This document shows positions 6,597 through 15,591 of a stretch of 35,524 nucleotides of DNA, piece after piece. The position numbers and the translations under genes are program-made. The DNA is from Bacteroidales bacterium. Its GTDB lineage: Bacteria; Bacteroidota; Bacteroidia; Bacteroidales; UBA932. Each line of letters starts with the position of its first letter. Position 1 is the stretch's first letter. The notes beneath the pieces were generated by a model that had not been told where the DNA came from, did not search any database, and saw nothing but the letters and a program-made list of their open reading frames with translations. The DNA lies in the NCBI GenBank assembly GCA_017509755.1, contig JAFWOY010000034.1, positions 1-35,524 on the forward strand. Reading direction: 5' to 3'.

Positions 6597-8632
6597 AAAC
6601 ACGGATTTCCTTTGCCTGGCTGCTGGCCTGCCTGCTCGCTTTGACGGGATGTACCCAAAAGATGACAAGTGGCGACCTTACGCTGTCTGCCGATCGGACA
6701 GGTACTTTGCAGATTGTCTCTTCGCGGGCTGCCGCGCCCCTGTTGGCAGACGTGGCGGACCTGGTTGCCATCACGGTCGATGGAACGCAGGTTCCTTTCC
6801 GGTCTTCCCGCCTTGCCAAAGCGGTGGTCAATGATGTTTTCGGAAACGGAAACAGCCTTGTCCTGGAAGGAAAAGCGGCCAACGGTCTTGTCCGCCAGCT
6901 GACCCTTTCTACGTACGACCGTTTCCCGTCCACACTGGTGGTTCGGGTGAACTACACCAACACTTCCGACAAGCCCCTTCCGGTGAACGGATGGTCTGTC
7001 TGCCGCCTGCAGGTAAACAGTGCAGGTGACGATCCGGCCTTCTGGTCGTTCCAGGGGCAGTCGACGGAAGAACGCGACGACTGGCTCCTGCCGGTCGGTG
7101 ACGGCTTCTTCCAGCAGAACTATATGGGCATGAACAACACCGACTATGGCGGCGGCGTTCCGGCCGTCTGCCTGTGGCGGCGCGATGCCGGTGTGATGAT
7201 CGGTCATCTGGAGCCCAATCCCATCCTGGTCAGCCTGCCTGTGGAAAAGAAGGCCGGAAATGATTATGCCACGGTGGCGATCGAGAAGGCCTACGACAGC
7301 CCGTTTGCCCTGCAGCCGGGCCAATCGCTCGCGACTTGCGAATCGTTTATTTCCTTCTTTACCGGGGACTGCTTCAGTGCGTTGCGCAACTATGCGGGCT
7401 TGCTCGAAGCCCAGGGCGTGGTGATGCCCGAGAGCGAGCCGGCTGCTTTTGAACCGGCCTGGTGCGCCTGGGGATACGAACGGCAGTTCACGCTTGCCGA
7501 GATCATCGGAACCCTGCCAAAAGTCAGCGAGTTGGGTTTCAAATGGGCTACGCTGGATGACGGCTATCAGATTGCGGAAGGCGACTGGGATCTGACCTCC
7601 AAGCGTTTCCCGCGCGGTGACGCCGACATGCGCGCCCTGGTCGACAAGATCCATTCCTATGGCATGAAGGCCGAACTGTGGTGGGCGCCGCTGGCTGCGG
7701 ACCCGGGCACTTCGTTCCTGAAGAAGTATCCGGACTCCATCATCCGCGACAAGGACGGCAAACCCCAGGACATCACTTGGTGGGACAGCTGGTACCTTTC
7801 GCCGGTGGATGCCGATGTCATCCGGGAACAGAAAGCCCTGGTTGAGAAGTTCATCGGTGACTGGGGCTTCGACGGCCTCAAACTGGACGGCCAGCACATG
7901 AATGCGGTCGCCCCGGACTACAGCCCGGCCCACCATCCCGACGATCCGGAAAAGGATGTGCGGGAGATGCCCACTTTCTTCAAGATGATCTTCGAGACGG
8001 CGCGCGGAATCAAGCCGCATGCCGTGCTGCAGTTCTGCCCTTGCGGTGACTGCTTCTCCGTCTATCATCTTCCTTATGTCAACAAGACGGTCTCCTCGGA
8101 TCCCGAAAGCAGCTGGCAGATCCGCACGAAAGGCTATGTGCTGCGCGCCCTGGCGCCCCGCACCGCTTATTACGGCGACCACATCGAACTCTCGGACGGC
8201 GGCAATGATTTCCCGACCCAGCTGGGCATCGGGGCTGTCCTGGGTACGAAATTCACCTGGCCCAAGGACAATCCGCATGTGCGCCGTTCCTACCTGCTGA
8301 CGCCTGAAAAAGAGGCACTGCTTCGGAATGCCCTGGACATCTACAACACCAAGCGGCTCTCGGAAGGGGAACTTGTCCCGGGCCTTTATGATGTCGGGTA
8401 TGATTTCCCGGAAACCTATGTGATCCGCAAGGACGGCATGCTCCACTATGCCTTCTATACCCGTGGCCCGCAGGTGAAACAGGTGGAACTCCGCGGCCTC
8501 GAAAAGGGCCGCACCTATCAGATTACGGACTACTACAACCACGTGGATTACGGCACGGTCACGGCCTCCGACAAGACGGTCCTGGACGTTGCGTTCGACC
8601 ACGCGCTGTTACTCGAAGCGAAACAACTGTAA
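6593..8632 (+). CDS. GH36-type alpha-galactosidase / alpha-N-acetylgalactosaminidase, lipoprotein
   Basis: I place the start at 6593, where the ATG overlaps the upstream stop (ATGA) and gives a lipoprotein signal ending LLALTGC; this yields 679 residues. The central barrel has GH36/melibiase landmarks: WCAWGYERQFTLAEI, FKWATLDDGYQ, MKAELWWAP and the nucleophile motif GLKLDGQ (Asp432). ELSDGG has a candidate acid/base Asp535, but its spacing from the nucleophile is larger than in the best-known GH36 enzymes, so that residue is uncertain. GH36 includes alpha-galactosidases and alpha-N-acetylgalactosaminidases; the amino-sugar context makes either possible. As a lipoprotein it acts in the periplasm or on the cell surface. 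Confidence 0.83.
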   Translation: MKTRISFAWLLACLLALTGCTQKMTSGDLTLSADRTGTLQIVSSRAAAPLLADVADLVAITVDGTQVPFRSSRLAKAVVNDVFGNGNSLVLEGKAANGLVRQLTLSTYDRFPSTLVVRVNYTNTSDKPLPVNGWSVCRLQVNSAGDDPAFWSFQGQSTEERDDWLLPVGDGFFQQNYMGMNNTDYGGGVPAVCLWRRDAGVMIGHLEPNPILVSLPVEKKAGNDYATVAIEKAYDSPFALQPGQSLATCESFISFFTGDCFSALRNYAGLLEAQGVVMPESEPAAFEPAWCAWGYERQFTLAEIIGTLPKVSELGFKWATLDDGYQIAEGDWDLTSKRFPRGDADMRALVDKIHSYGMKAELWWAPLAADPGTSFLKKYPDSIIRDKDGKPQDITWWDSWYLSPVDADVIREQKALVEKFIGDWGFDGLKLDGQHMNAVAPDYSPAHHPDDPEKDVREMPTFFKMIFETARGIKPHAVLQFCPCGDCFSVYHLPYVNKTVSSDPESSWQIRTKGYVLRALAPRTAYYGDHIELSDGGNDFPTQLGIGAVLGTKFTWPKDNPHVRRSYLLTPEKEALLRNALDIYNTKRLSEGELVPGLYDVGYDFPETYVIRKDGMLHYAFYTRGPQVKQVELRGLEKGRTYQITDYYNHVDYGTVTASDKTVLDVAFDHALLLEAKQL

Positions 8633-8653
8633 CAACAACCATAAACATTATCT

Positions 8654-11587
8654 ATGAAACGTTTGATCTTTCTCTTCGCCCTGTTGCTGACAGCGATGCA
8701 GCTCAATGCGCAGATTGCGGTCAAGGGCACCGTTACCGCCTCGGATACCGGTGAACCCATGATCGGAGCCAGCGTCATGGAAAAGGGTACGATGAACGGC
8801 ACGGTCACGGGCATTGACGGTACCTACGCCCTCAATGTGACGGACGGCAATGCCGTTCTGGTCTTTACGTCAATCGGTTTCAAGACCGTGGAAATCCCGG
8901 TTTCGAACCGTGCGCTCATCAACGTCGCCCTCGACGTTGACCAGCAACTCCTCGACGAAATCGTCGTTGTGGGTTATTCCAGCAAGACTCGTGCGGAAAT
9001 CACATCGGCGGTTGCCGTTGTGGGTGCCGAAAAACTCAACGATGTGGTGACCAGCGACATCACCCACATGCTCCAGGGTAAGGTGGCCGGTGTCTCGGTC
9101 ATCAACAGCAGCGGTCTGCCGGGTTCCTCGGCTTCCATCCGCATCCGTGGTACATCTTCCCTGAATGCGCCGCAGGAGCCGCTCTACGTGGTCGATGGTA
9201 TCATCGGCGGTTCGTATGACCCGAATGACGTGGAGTCGGTCACAGTCCTGAAGGACGCCGGTTCCACGGGTATGTACGGCGCCCAGGCCAACGGCGGTGT
9301 GATCGTCATCACCACCAAGAAAGCCAAAGGCGACCAGCTTCAGTTCAACTTCAAGTCGACCGTTGGTATGGCCCAGGCGGATTTCAGCCGCCAGCGCCTG
9401 ATGAACTCCCGCCAGCTGTACCAGTACTATCGTGAATACTACCGCGACCCGGAAACGGGCCTCGTGGATGACGTCGCCATGCAGTCGGTTGCGCCGAAGT
9501 CGGTGATGAACACCGATACGGACTGGCGCGGCCTGGTTTACCGGAATGCGCTGCTGCACAGCCATCACCTCTCAGTTGCCGGCAGAACGGCCAAAAACTC
9601 CTTCTATAACAGTATCTCCTACTACGATGAACAAGGTTCGCTGAAGTACACCGGCTACAAAAAGGTCAACGTGCGTTCCAACAACACGATGTATCTCACC
9701 AAGTGGCTGACCATCACCAACAACCTCAACGTTTGGGCCGACAAGCAGGACCAGCCGGATGACCTGTTGGTTTACTATGTGCTCCAAGGCGTCGTTTGGG
9801 ACAGCCCGTATGATTCCCAGGGCAATCTCGTTCCTTTCACCGGCCGCACCGACCTGTACTCCCGTTATGACAAGAACCCGATGATCGGTTATTCCGACCG
9901 GAACAAGGATTCCCGTACTTCGAAGAGCTTCGGCGTGGACTATGACTTCGTGGTCAACGCCCAGATCACTCCTTGGCTTTCCTTCGTATCGCAGACGCGT
10001 GCCAGTGCAAGCGCCGCGACCTTCGACTATCACCGTACTGCCGATGTGGAATACATGCAGCCCGGTGACCAGGTGGAAGGCGAGCAGTCGCTTGGTTATG
10101 GCGGCATCTCCACCAATATGTTCAAGGTCCAGAAGGACTGGGGCAAGCACTCCTTCGACGCCCTCGTCGGCTATGAGGCGCAGCGTTCCTGGTGGCAGAA
10201 TGTGTATGGTGAAGGCAAGGGTCTCCCGTACGGCCTCTATGTACTGAGCGTCGCTTCCGACAGCAAGGACGTGGCCGGCACCATGTCGGTGACGGGCATG
10301 CAGTCCTTCATCTCCCAGGCGGCTTACAACTACGCCTCCAAGTACTTCCTCAACGCTTCGTTCCGTATCGACCAGTCCTCGACCTTCAACAAGCAGAACC
10401 GCACGGCCATGTTCCCGAGCGTTTCGGCGGCGTGGGTGGTCAGCAATGAGGATTTCTTCAACTCTTCGGCCATCACCAACCTCAAGCTGAAGGTCAGCTG
10501 GGGTAAGACCGGTATGAAAGACATCGGTGCCAGCAAGTATCTCGAAGCGTTCTCCTACAGCACGCAGTATGACAACCACTCGGCTGCAACGGCTACCCAG
10601 ATGGCGAACGCCAACCTGAAATGGGAGCAGACCGACCAGTTCAACGTCGGTGCCGAGATCGGTATCAGCGACCGCTTGTCCCTGGACCTGAACTGGTATC
10701 GCAACAAGACCAATGACCTGCTCGTCTATCGCGACCTCCCGCCGTCCGGCGGTTTCTCGCAGCAGTGGCAGAACCTGGGTTCCGTAATCAACACCGGTTT
10801 TGAGGCCGCTGTCTTCTCGACCCCTGTCAAGACGCGCGACTTCCGTTGGGACGTTGACTTTGAAATCGCCTACAACAAGAACTGGCTGACCGGTTTCGGT
10901 GAAGGTGTCACCGTCACCAAGTCGAACTACTCCGGTGTTTCGCAGGTGTACCATGACGGCGGCCAGCTGGCTACCTGGTATCTCCGCGAATATGCCGGCG
11001 TCGATCCGCAGACGGGCCGCAACCTCTACATCGACGCGAACGGCAACAAGACCACCGACTACGCTTCCGCCCGTTACATCGAGGCGGGCTCGCCGATCAT
11101 TCCTTGGCAGGGCGGTCTTTCGACGGCCTTCACCTGGAAGAACTTCAAGCTGTCCGCCACCAGCAATTTCGTATGGGGCAACCAGCTCTACGGCCGCAGC
11201 CGTGCCAGCGAACTGGCCATCTGGGTCGAGAACTCCCTGCTGCCTTCCAATGAAGACAAGATCTGGCGCCGTCCCGGCGACATCGCCACGATCGGCTCGC
11301 CGACCTATGCACCGGCTACCCTCTACCACACCGGCTATCTGGTGCCCGGCAACTATTTCAAGATCCGCAACATCACCCTGTCTTACACCCTTCCCAAGTC
11401 GATCATGAAGGACAAAGGCCTGTCGTTCTCGCTCTCCTGCGACAACGCGGCTACGTTCACGACGGTCTGGGGCGGTGACCCTGAGGTGGATATGACCGGA
11501 TCGGGCCTGATCGGTACCATCCAGGGCATCGACGACCGTTACCCGAACAAACGGCAGTACATTTTCCAGGTCAACTTCACTTTCTAA
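8654..11587 (+). CDS. susC: SusC/RagA-family TonB-dependent outer-membrane transporter
   Basis: The 977-residue protein has a signal peptide cleaved after LNAQ, a carboxypeptidase-regulatory-like domain (about 22-100; GTVTASDTGEPMIGASV), a TonB-box-like segment (DEIVVVGYSSK), a plug domain (VAGVSVINSSGLPGSSASIRIRG, then LYVVDGIIGG) and a C-terminal beta barrel ending in VNFTF. Length is normal for SusC. It imports glycan fragments across the outer membrane together with its SusD lid, encoded 12 nt downstream. The SusC/SusD pair defines this locus as a PUL; substrate specificity comes from the neighbours, which point to a GalNAc/Gal glycan. Confidence 0.97.
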   Translation: MKRLIFLFALLLTAMQLNAQIAVKGTVTASDTGEPMIGASVMEKGTMNGTVTGIDGTYALNVTDGNAVLVFTSIGFKTVEIPVSNRALINVALDVDQQLLDEIVVVGYSSKTRAEITSAVAVVGAEKLNDVVTSDITHMLQGKVAGVSVINSSGLPGSSASIRIRGTSSLNAPQEPLYVVDGIIGGSYDPNDVESVTVLKDAGSTGMYGAQANGGVIVITTKKAKGDQLQFNFKSTVGMAQADFSRQRLMNSRQLYQYYREYYRDPETGLVDDVAMQSVAPKSVMNTDTDWRGLVYRNALLHSHHLSVAGRTAKNSFYNSISYYDEQGSLKYTGYKKVNVRSNNTMYLTKWLTITNNLNVWADKQDQPDDLLVYYVLQGVVWDSPYDSQGNLVPFTGRTDLYSRYDKNPMIGYSDRNKDSRTSKSFGVDYDFVVNAQITPWLSFVSQTRASASAATFDYHRTADVEYMQPGDQVEGEQSLGYGGISTNMFKVQKDWGKHSFDALVGYEAQRSWWQNVYGEGKGLPYGLYVLSVASDSKDVAGTMSVTGMQSFISQAAYNYASKYFLNASFRIDQSSTFNKQNRTAMFPSVSAAWVVSNEDFFNSSAITNLKLKVSWGKTGMKDIGASKYLEAFSYSTQYDNHSAATATQMANANLKWEQTDQFNVGAEIGISDRLSLDLNWYRNKTNDLLVYRDLPPSGGFSQQWQNLGSVINTGFEAAVFSTPVKTRDFRWDVDFEIAYNKNWLTGFGEGVTVTKSNYSGVSQVYHDGGQLATWYLREYAGVDPQTGRNLYIDANGNKTTDYASARYIEAGSPIIPWQGGLSTAFTWKNFKLSATSNFVWGNQLYGRSRASELAIWVENSLLPSNEDKIWRRPGDIATIGSPTYAPATLYHTGYLVPGNYFKIRNITLSYTLPKSIMKDKGLSFSLSCDNAATFTTVWGGDPEVDMTGSGLIGTIQGIDDRYPNKRQYIFQVNFTF

Positions 11588-11599
11588 ATCCGGAATTCC

Positions 11600-13159
11600 A
11601 TGAAAAAGATATTTTCCATTCTGCTCGCGCTGGCAGTGTCAACCTGCCTGTTTACCGCCTGCAATCTCGACATCTCTCCCGCTGACTCCCTTACCGGCGA
11701 GCAGATGACAGAATCTCCTTCGGGACTGGAAGACATCCTCAACGGCTGCTACGCCACCATGAAGGACGATACCGAAGAAAGCAACTATTGGTGGGGCCGC
11801 CAGTATTATCAGCTGGCTGACTTCGCTTCCGACGACGTGGTTTACGGTCACGAGACCTCCGACGACCTCAACATGATCTTCCGCTACGACGAGCGTTCTC
11901 CGGTGCTTGGTAACTTCCGCAGTTTCTGGGCGCTGAACTATAAGCTCATCTACTCCTGCAACGTGGCCCTGGCCACGATCGCCCAGAAAGAGGATCTGAC
12001 CGAGCAGGACATCTACCTGCGCGGCGAGGCCGAGTTCTTCAAGGCTTTCTGCATGCACGCCCTGCTGAAGAATTACGCCAAGCAGTTCGATCCGGCTACT
12101 GCCAACAGCGACCCGGGCATCATCCTCCGCGAAGACAGCTCCGATTCGGAACTCAAGGATCGTGCATCCGTGGCTGACAGCTACAATGCCATCATCGACC
12201 TGCTCCTCAAAGCTGAACAGGACTTCACGGCTGGTTCCTTCCCCGATCGGGAAGCAAACAAGGGCTTCGCCTCGCTGGCTGCCGCCCAGGCCATGCTGGC
12301 CCGTGTGTACATCTTCACCCAGGAATGGCAGAAGGCTGCCGAGTATGCCACCAAGGTCATCAACAGCGGTGACTACGCACTTGAGTCCGCCAAGAAGTTC
12401 CCGAGCTATTTCACCGAGACTTACAACCGCGATGAAACCATCTGGTGCATCCGCATGATCCCGACCGACGACCAGGGCAGTGCAGCCGTGGCCTCGATGA
12501 TCTACAACGGTGCTTCCGGTTGCTGGGGTGAGGAAGGCTACAGCAAGCCGCTGCTCGATGACATGAATTTCGAGAAAGACCAGTATATCGACGTGGACTG
12601 CCGTTTCAGCTTCGTCTGCGCCCCTTATCTGAAGAACGGTCTGACCCTCTATCCTTGCTCCAAGCATACATGGCAGGACGGCATCGCGACGCTCTGCTCG
12701 CACCCGCTGCTCCGTCTGGCTGAAGTGTATCTCAACCGGGCTGAAGCCTATGCCCACCTGAACAACGAAGCCGGTGCATTGGCCGACCTGAACACGATCA
12801 TCGACAGCCGTATGGATTACGATGTGGCTGCGTCCAAGGGTTACTCGCCGAGCGACTACCACCTGACCAGCGCCAGCATCAAGACGAACCTCGTCGACCT
12901 GGTCCTGACCCAGAAACGCATCGAACTCTCTTTCGAGGGCTTCCGCATCTACGACCTGCTCCGCAACAAGAAGGACGTCATCCGCAACTACTGGGGCTTC
13001 CACACCAACTATGTCAACGGCCAAAGTACGGGTCTCGCCCCGGGTCTCAGTGCCCCCGGCGTCAGCACCAAGTATGACTATGGCCGCCTCGTTTGCCCGA
13101 TTCCCCAGCAGGAAATCCTCAACAACCCTGCATGTACCCAGAATGAAGCTTATAAATAA
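11600..13159 (+). CDS. susD: SusD/RagB-family glycan-binding lipoprotein
   Basis: The 519-residue lipoprotein has a lipobox ending FTAC (Cys21), followed by NLDISPAD, the usual start of mature SusD proteins. The N-terminal segment LEDILNGCYATMKD and the TPR-rich core with RLAEVYLNRAEAYAHL are family hallmarks. SusD caps the SusC pore on the cell surface and holds oligosaccharides. The gene is 12 nt downstream of susC in the same operon. Confidence 0.96.
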   Translation: MKKIFSILLALAVSTCLFTACNLDISPADSLTGEQMTESPSGLEDILNGCYATMKDDTEESNYWWGRQYYQLADFASDDVVYGHETSDDLNMIFRYDERSPVLGNFRSFWALNYKLIYSCNVALATIAQKEDLTEQDIYLRGEAEFFKAFCMHALLKNYAKQFDPATANSDPGIILREDSSDSELKDRASVADSYNAIIDLLLKAEQDFTAGSFPDREANKGFASLAAAQAMLARVYIFTQEWQKAAEYATKVINSGDYALESAKKFPSYFTETYNRDETIWCIRMIPTDDQGSAAVASMIYNGASGCWGEEGYSKPLLDDMNFEKDQYIDVDCRFSFVCAPYLKNGLTLYPCSKHTWQDGIATLCSHPLLRLAEVYLNRAEAYAHLNNEAGALADLNTIIDSRMDYDVAASKGYSPSDYHLTSASIKTNLVDLVLTQKRIELSFEGFRIYDLLRNKKDVIRNYWGFHTNYVNGQSTGLAPGLSAPGVSTKYDYGRLVCPIPQQEILNNPACTQNEAYK

Positions 13160-13168
13160 GACCCTGTC

Positions 13169-14017
13169 ATGAAAAAGATCAGCATATTCTTAACGGCCCT
13201 TGTTCTGATGGTCTGCTCCCAGACGGCCTGTGTCCATCTTGGAGACCTTGACCTGGAACCGATTCCGGACATTTCGTTCACCTACGAATGCTCGGGCCTG
13301 ACCTATACCTTCACTTCTGCCGATGCCAAAGATGTCAAATGGAACATCGTGGGCGAAACGGAAGGCAGTGGTGACACGTTTACCTACACCTTCAAGAAAC
13401 CCGGCAGCTACTGGGTGTCGATGAGCGGAACCTACAATGGCGAGCAGCAGACGGTCTCCACCAAGATCCTGGTGGCCAAGGCCTCGGTTGTGAAACTCGA
13501 TGACGGAACCATTTCCGACTGGGATGCCGTGACTTATCCCGACTTCATGCTCTACGGCAATGACGGCGAAAGCTACGGCAAGTTCGATTACGACGCGAAC
13601 AACATCTATTTCATGTTCGTGCTCACCGAACAGGATATGTTCGACATCAACCAGGCCATCTGGAACCTCCGTATGGATGCCGACGACAACAGCCAGACCG
13701 GTTACTCCACCAAGAGCCTTGGCTGCGAATGGTACTACGAAGGCAACTGCTGCGGTGATGAACCTTGGGACGACTGGTACATCGGCGGCGACGACCTCGA
13801 GTGGACCGATACGGTGAAGGAAGTGATGGGTACGCGTGGCGTGACCGACGACGGCAAGTTCTTCTTCGAACTCGGCATCAGCCGCAAGACGTTCGGCATC
13901 AAGACGGCCGCCGTGGCCTTCTTCACCAAGTTCTACAACTCGGATTGGGATGACGCCGTTGCATTCAGCGACAAGGACGGCAACACCTCCATCCACCTTG
14001 GACTTGACAAGGACTAA
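13169..14017 (+). CDS. Surface glycan-binding lipoprotein (PKD-like plus CBM9/DOMON-like)
   Basis: The 282-residue protein has a lipobox ending QTAC (Cys21), then an Ig/PKD-like domain (about 33-105) with the typical GDTFTYTFKKPGSYWVSMSG core. The C-terminal domain (about 115-282) has strands such as FDYDANNIYFMFVLTEQDMF and NLRMDADDNSQTGY that resemble CBM9/DOMON-like sugar-binding modules. A lipoprotein directly after susD usually fills the SusE/SGBP position and binds the PUL's target glycan at the surface. The domain calls rest on pattern only. The C-terminal half contains a Cys-Cys pair (GNCCGDE), which is unusual in a lipoprotein of this kind. Confidence 0.75.
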   Translation: MKKISIFLTALVLMVCSQTACVHLGDLDLEPIPDISFTYECSGLTYTFTSADAKDVKWNIVGETEGSGDTFTYTFKKPGSYWVSMSGTYNGEQQTVSTKILVAKASVVKLDDGTISDWDAVTYPDFMLYGNDGESYGKFDYDANNIYFMFVLTEQDMFDINQAIWNLRMDADDNSQTGYSTKSLGCEWYYEGNCCGDEPWDDWYIGGDDLEWTDTVKEVMGTRGVTDDGKFFFELGISRKTFGIKTAAVAFFTKFYNSDWDDAVAFSDKDGNTSIHLGLDKD

Positions 14018-14020
14018 CAC

Positions 14021-15580
14021 GTGAAACGACGTGACTTTTTAAAAACAAGTCTTCTCGCTGCGGCCGCCGCCGGCATGGCCCCTTCCCTGAAAGCGTGGGT
14101 TCCCTCGCACAACTGGGAGAAATATGATTTCGGCGGCGGCCCGCAGGTGAAGGACCGGCTCTACCAGGGACCTTTCCCGCAGTATGAGCCGGAAGCCTTT
14201 TATGGCGGGTCAGTGGTGCAGTACACCACCCCGGGCCGGCAAATGCTCAATTGCTTCGGTATGGGGCTCACTTCCTATATTTCAGGAGACCTCGGCGCCC
14301 CCGTCGTGCCGGGCAAGAGCCTGGAGAAGGTCATTGACGAACTTGTCTCCTTCCCACTGGCAACCAAGCTCTATATCCGCCCCAACTGGCGGCATGTCCA
14401 GAAGCGGGCGGGAAGACTCGACTTGGACGACTATTGGAAAATCACGTTCGAGAAAGCCGCCAAGTACGGCAAGCGGGTCGGTTTCCGCATCATGCTCAAC
14501 AACCCGGACATCCTGGAGGATGCCCTTCCGGAATTCATGCTCAAAAAGGTGCCGATGCACAAGCTCAAGGGCACCTGGAAAGGGAATCCCAATGAAGTCC
14601 GCTACCAGAAAGTCCAGACGGTACCCCAGTATGACGATCCCTATTTCCTGGCCTGCTATGAGGAACTGATCGCCTTGCTGGCCCAGGAATACAACGGAAG
14701 CCCGCTTGTGGAGTACGTGGATACCTGCCTGTATGGGTTCTGGGGCGAAGGCCATACCTGGCCGTACGAAGACCATCCTTTCGAAGGGGATTTCGGCGGA
14801 GAGGGGACCTTCCTGAAAATGTATGACATTCAGAACCGGTACTTTGACAAGGTGCCGCTGCTGACCAACACGCAGCCCGACTTCAGCCGGGTAGGCAATT
14901 CGTCGGTGGTGGACCGGACCATCCGCGACGGCAACTGGCTCCGGACCGATACCATTTTCATCGAGAACGAGCAGATCGAGGCCCTGAGCAACCGTCCGGC
15001 CTGGACGGCGGCCGCCGTCGAATGCGGTCTCTCCGACGGGCGTGAGGAGTCGATGCGACGTGATGACGCGGGCATTCCCCGCAACGAAGCCATCATCTCC
15101 CACGTCAAGGATGTCGGCGCCAATTACTTCTCGCTCTGGAACTGGCATCATATCGATGCCGACAATCTCTATCGTTACTACCGGGCCTGTCCCGAAGGAT
15201 TGGATGACCTGGCCTCCTGCATCGGTTTCCGTGTCCGTCCTTCCTGGATCTGGGTGTCCGAAGGCAATGACGGACGGACCAACCTGATCTTCGGCATGGT
15301 CAACGACGGCATCGCCTGCGTGCCGGGCGTGCTTCGCCTGACCCTGTTCACCGATGACGGAAGTGTCCATGTCAGCGGTTGCCTCGATGCCGGCTACCCC
15401 AAGACGCGCGGTGTCCGGCAAGCGATGATGACACTGCCCGCGGGTGTAAACTGGAACTCCGGGGCGCTGAAATTGAAGGCTGAAATCGAAGTCAAGGGTG
15501 TCCTGTATCCGGTTCCCTTCGCAGTTGCCCAGAAACTGAATCCCGATGGTTCCCTGACCATCAAGGGAGAATATATGTAA
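14021..15580 (+). CDS. Tat-exported (beta/alpha)8-like putative glycoside hydrolase, DUF4832-like
   Basis: The 519-residue protein starts at a GTG (14021), three nt after the preceding stop. It has a twin-arginine signal (MKRRDFLKTSLLAAAAAGM), so it is probably exported folded to the periplasm. The core reads like a TIM barrel: TKLYIRPNWRHVQ, YGKRVGFRIMLNN, VEYVDTCLYGFWGEGHTWP, VPLLTNTQPDF, GANYFSLWNWHH. The GFWGEGH motif with Glu243 resembles the active-site region of DUF4832 and clan GH-A enzymes; a second acid may be in FIENEQIE (about 313). A beta-sandwich-like tail follows (about 420-519). I do not recognise an established CAZy family; in this PUL it is a candidate new hydrolase. Confidence 0.62.
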   Translation: MKRRDFLKTSLLAAAAAGMAPSLKAWVPSHNWEKYDFGGGPQVKDRLYQGPFPQYEPEAFYGGSVVQYTTPGRQMLNCFGMGLTSYISGDLGAPVVPGKSLEKVIDELVSFPLATKLYIRPNWRHVQKRAGRLDLDDYWKITFEKAAKYGKRVGFRIMLNNPDILEDALPEFMLKKVPMHKLKGTWKGNPNEVRYQKVQTVPQYDDPYFLACYEELIALLAQEYNGSPLVEYVDTCLYGFWGEGHTWPYEDHPFEGDFGGEGTFLKMYDIQNRYFDKVPLLTNTQPDFSRVGNSSVVDRTIRDGNWLRTDTIFIENEQIEALSNRPAWTAAAVECGLSDGREESMRRDDAGIPRNEAIISHVKDVGANYFSLWNWHHIDADNLYRYYRACPEGLDDLASCIGFRVRPSWIWVSEGNDGRTNLIFGMVNDGIACVPGVLRLTLFTDDGSVHVSGCLDAGYPKTRGVRQAMMTLPAGVNWNSGALKLKAEIEVKGVLYPVPFAVAQKLNPDGSLTIKGEYM

Positions 15581-15591
15581 AACCTGTCCCC

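Noticed and set aside
6440..8602. A 720-codon minus-strand open frame opposite the GH36 gene
   Set aside because: Shadow of the GH36 gene; no signal or domain is visible, while the plus strand has catalytic motifs throughout.
9572..11329. Long minus-strand open frames opposite susC, and similar ones opposite susD and the M3 peptidase (27004-28902)
   Set aside because: All are antisense to confidently identified genes and reflect codon bias at the third position.
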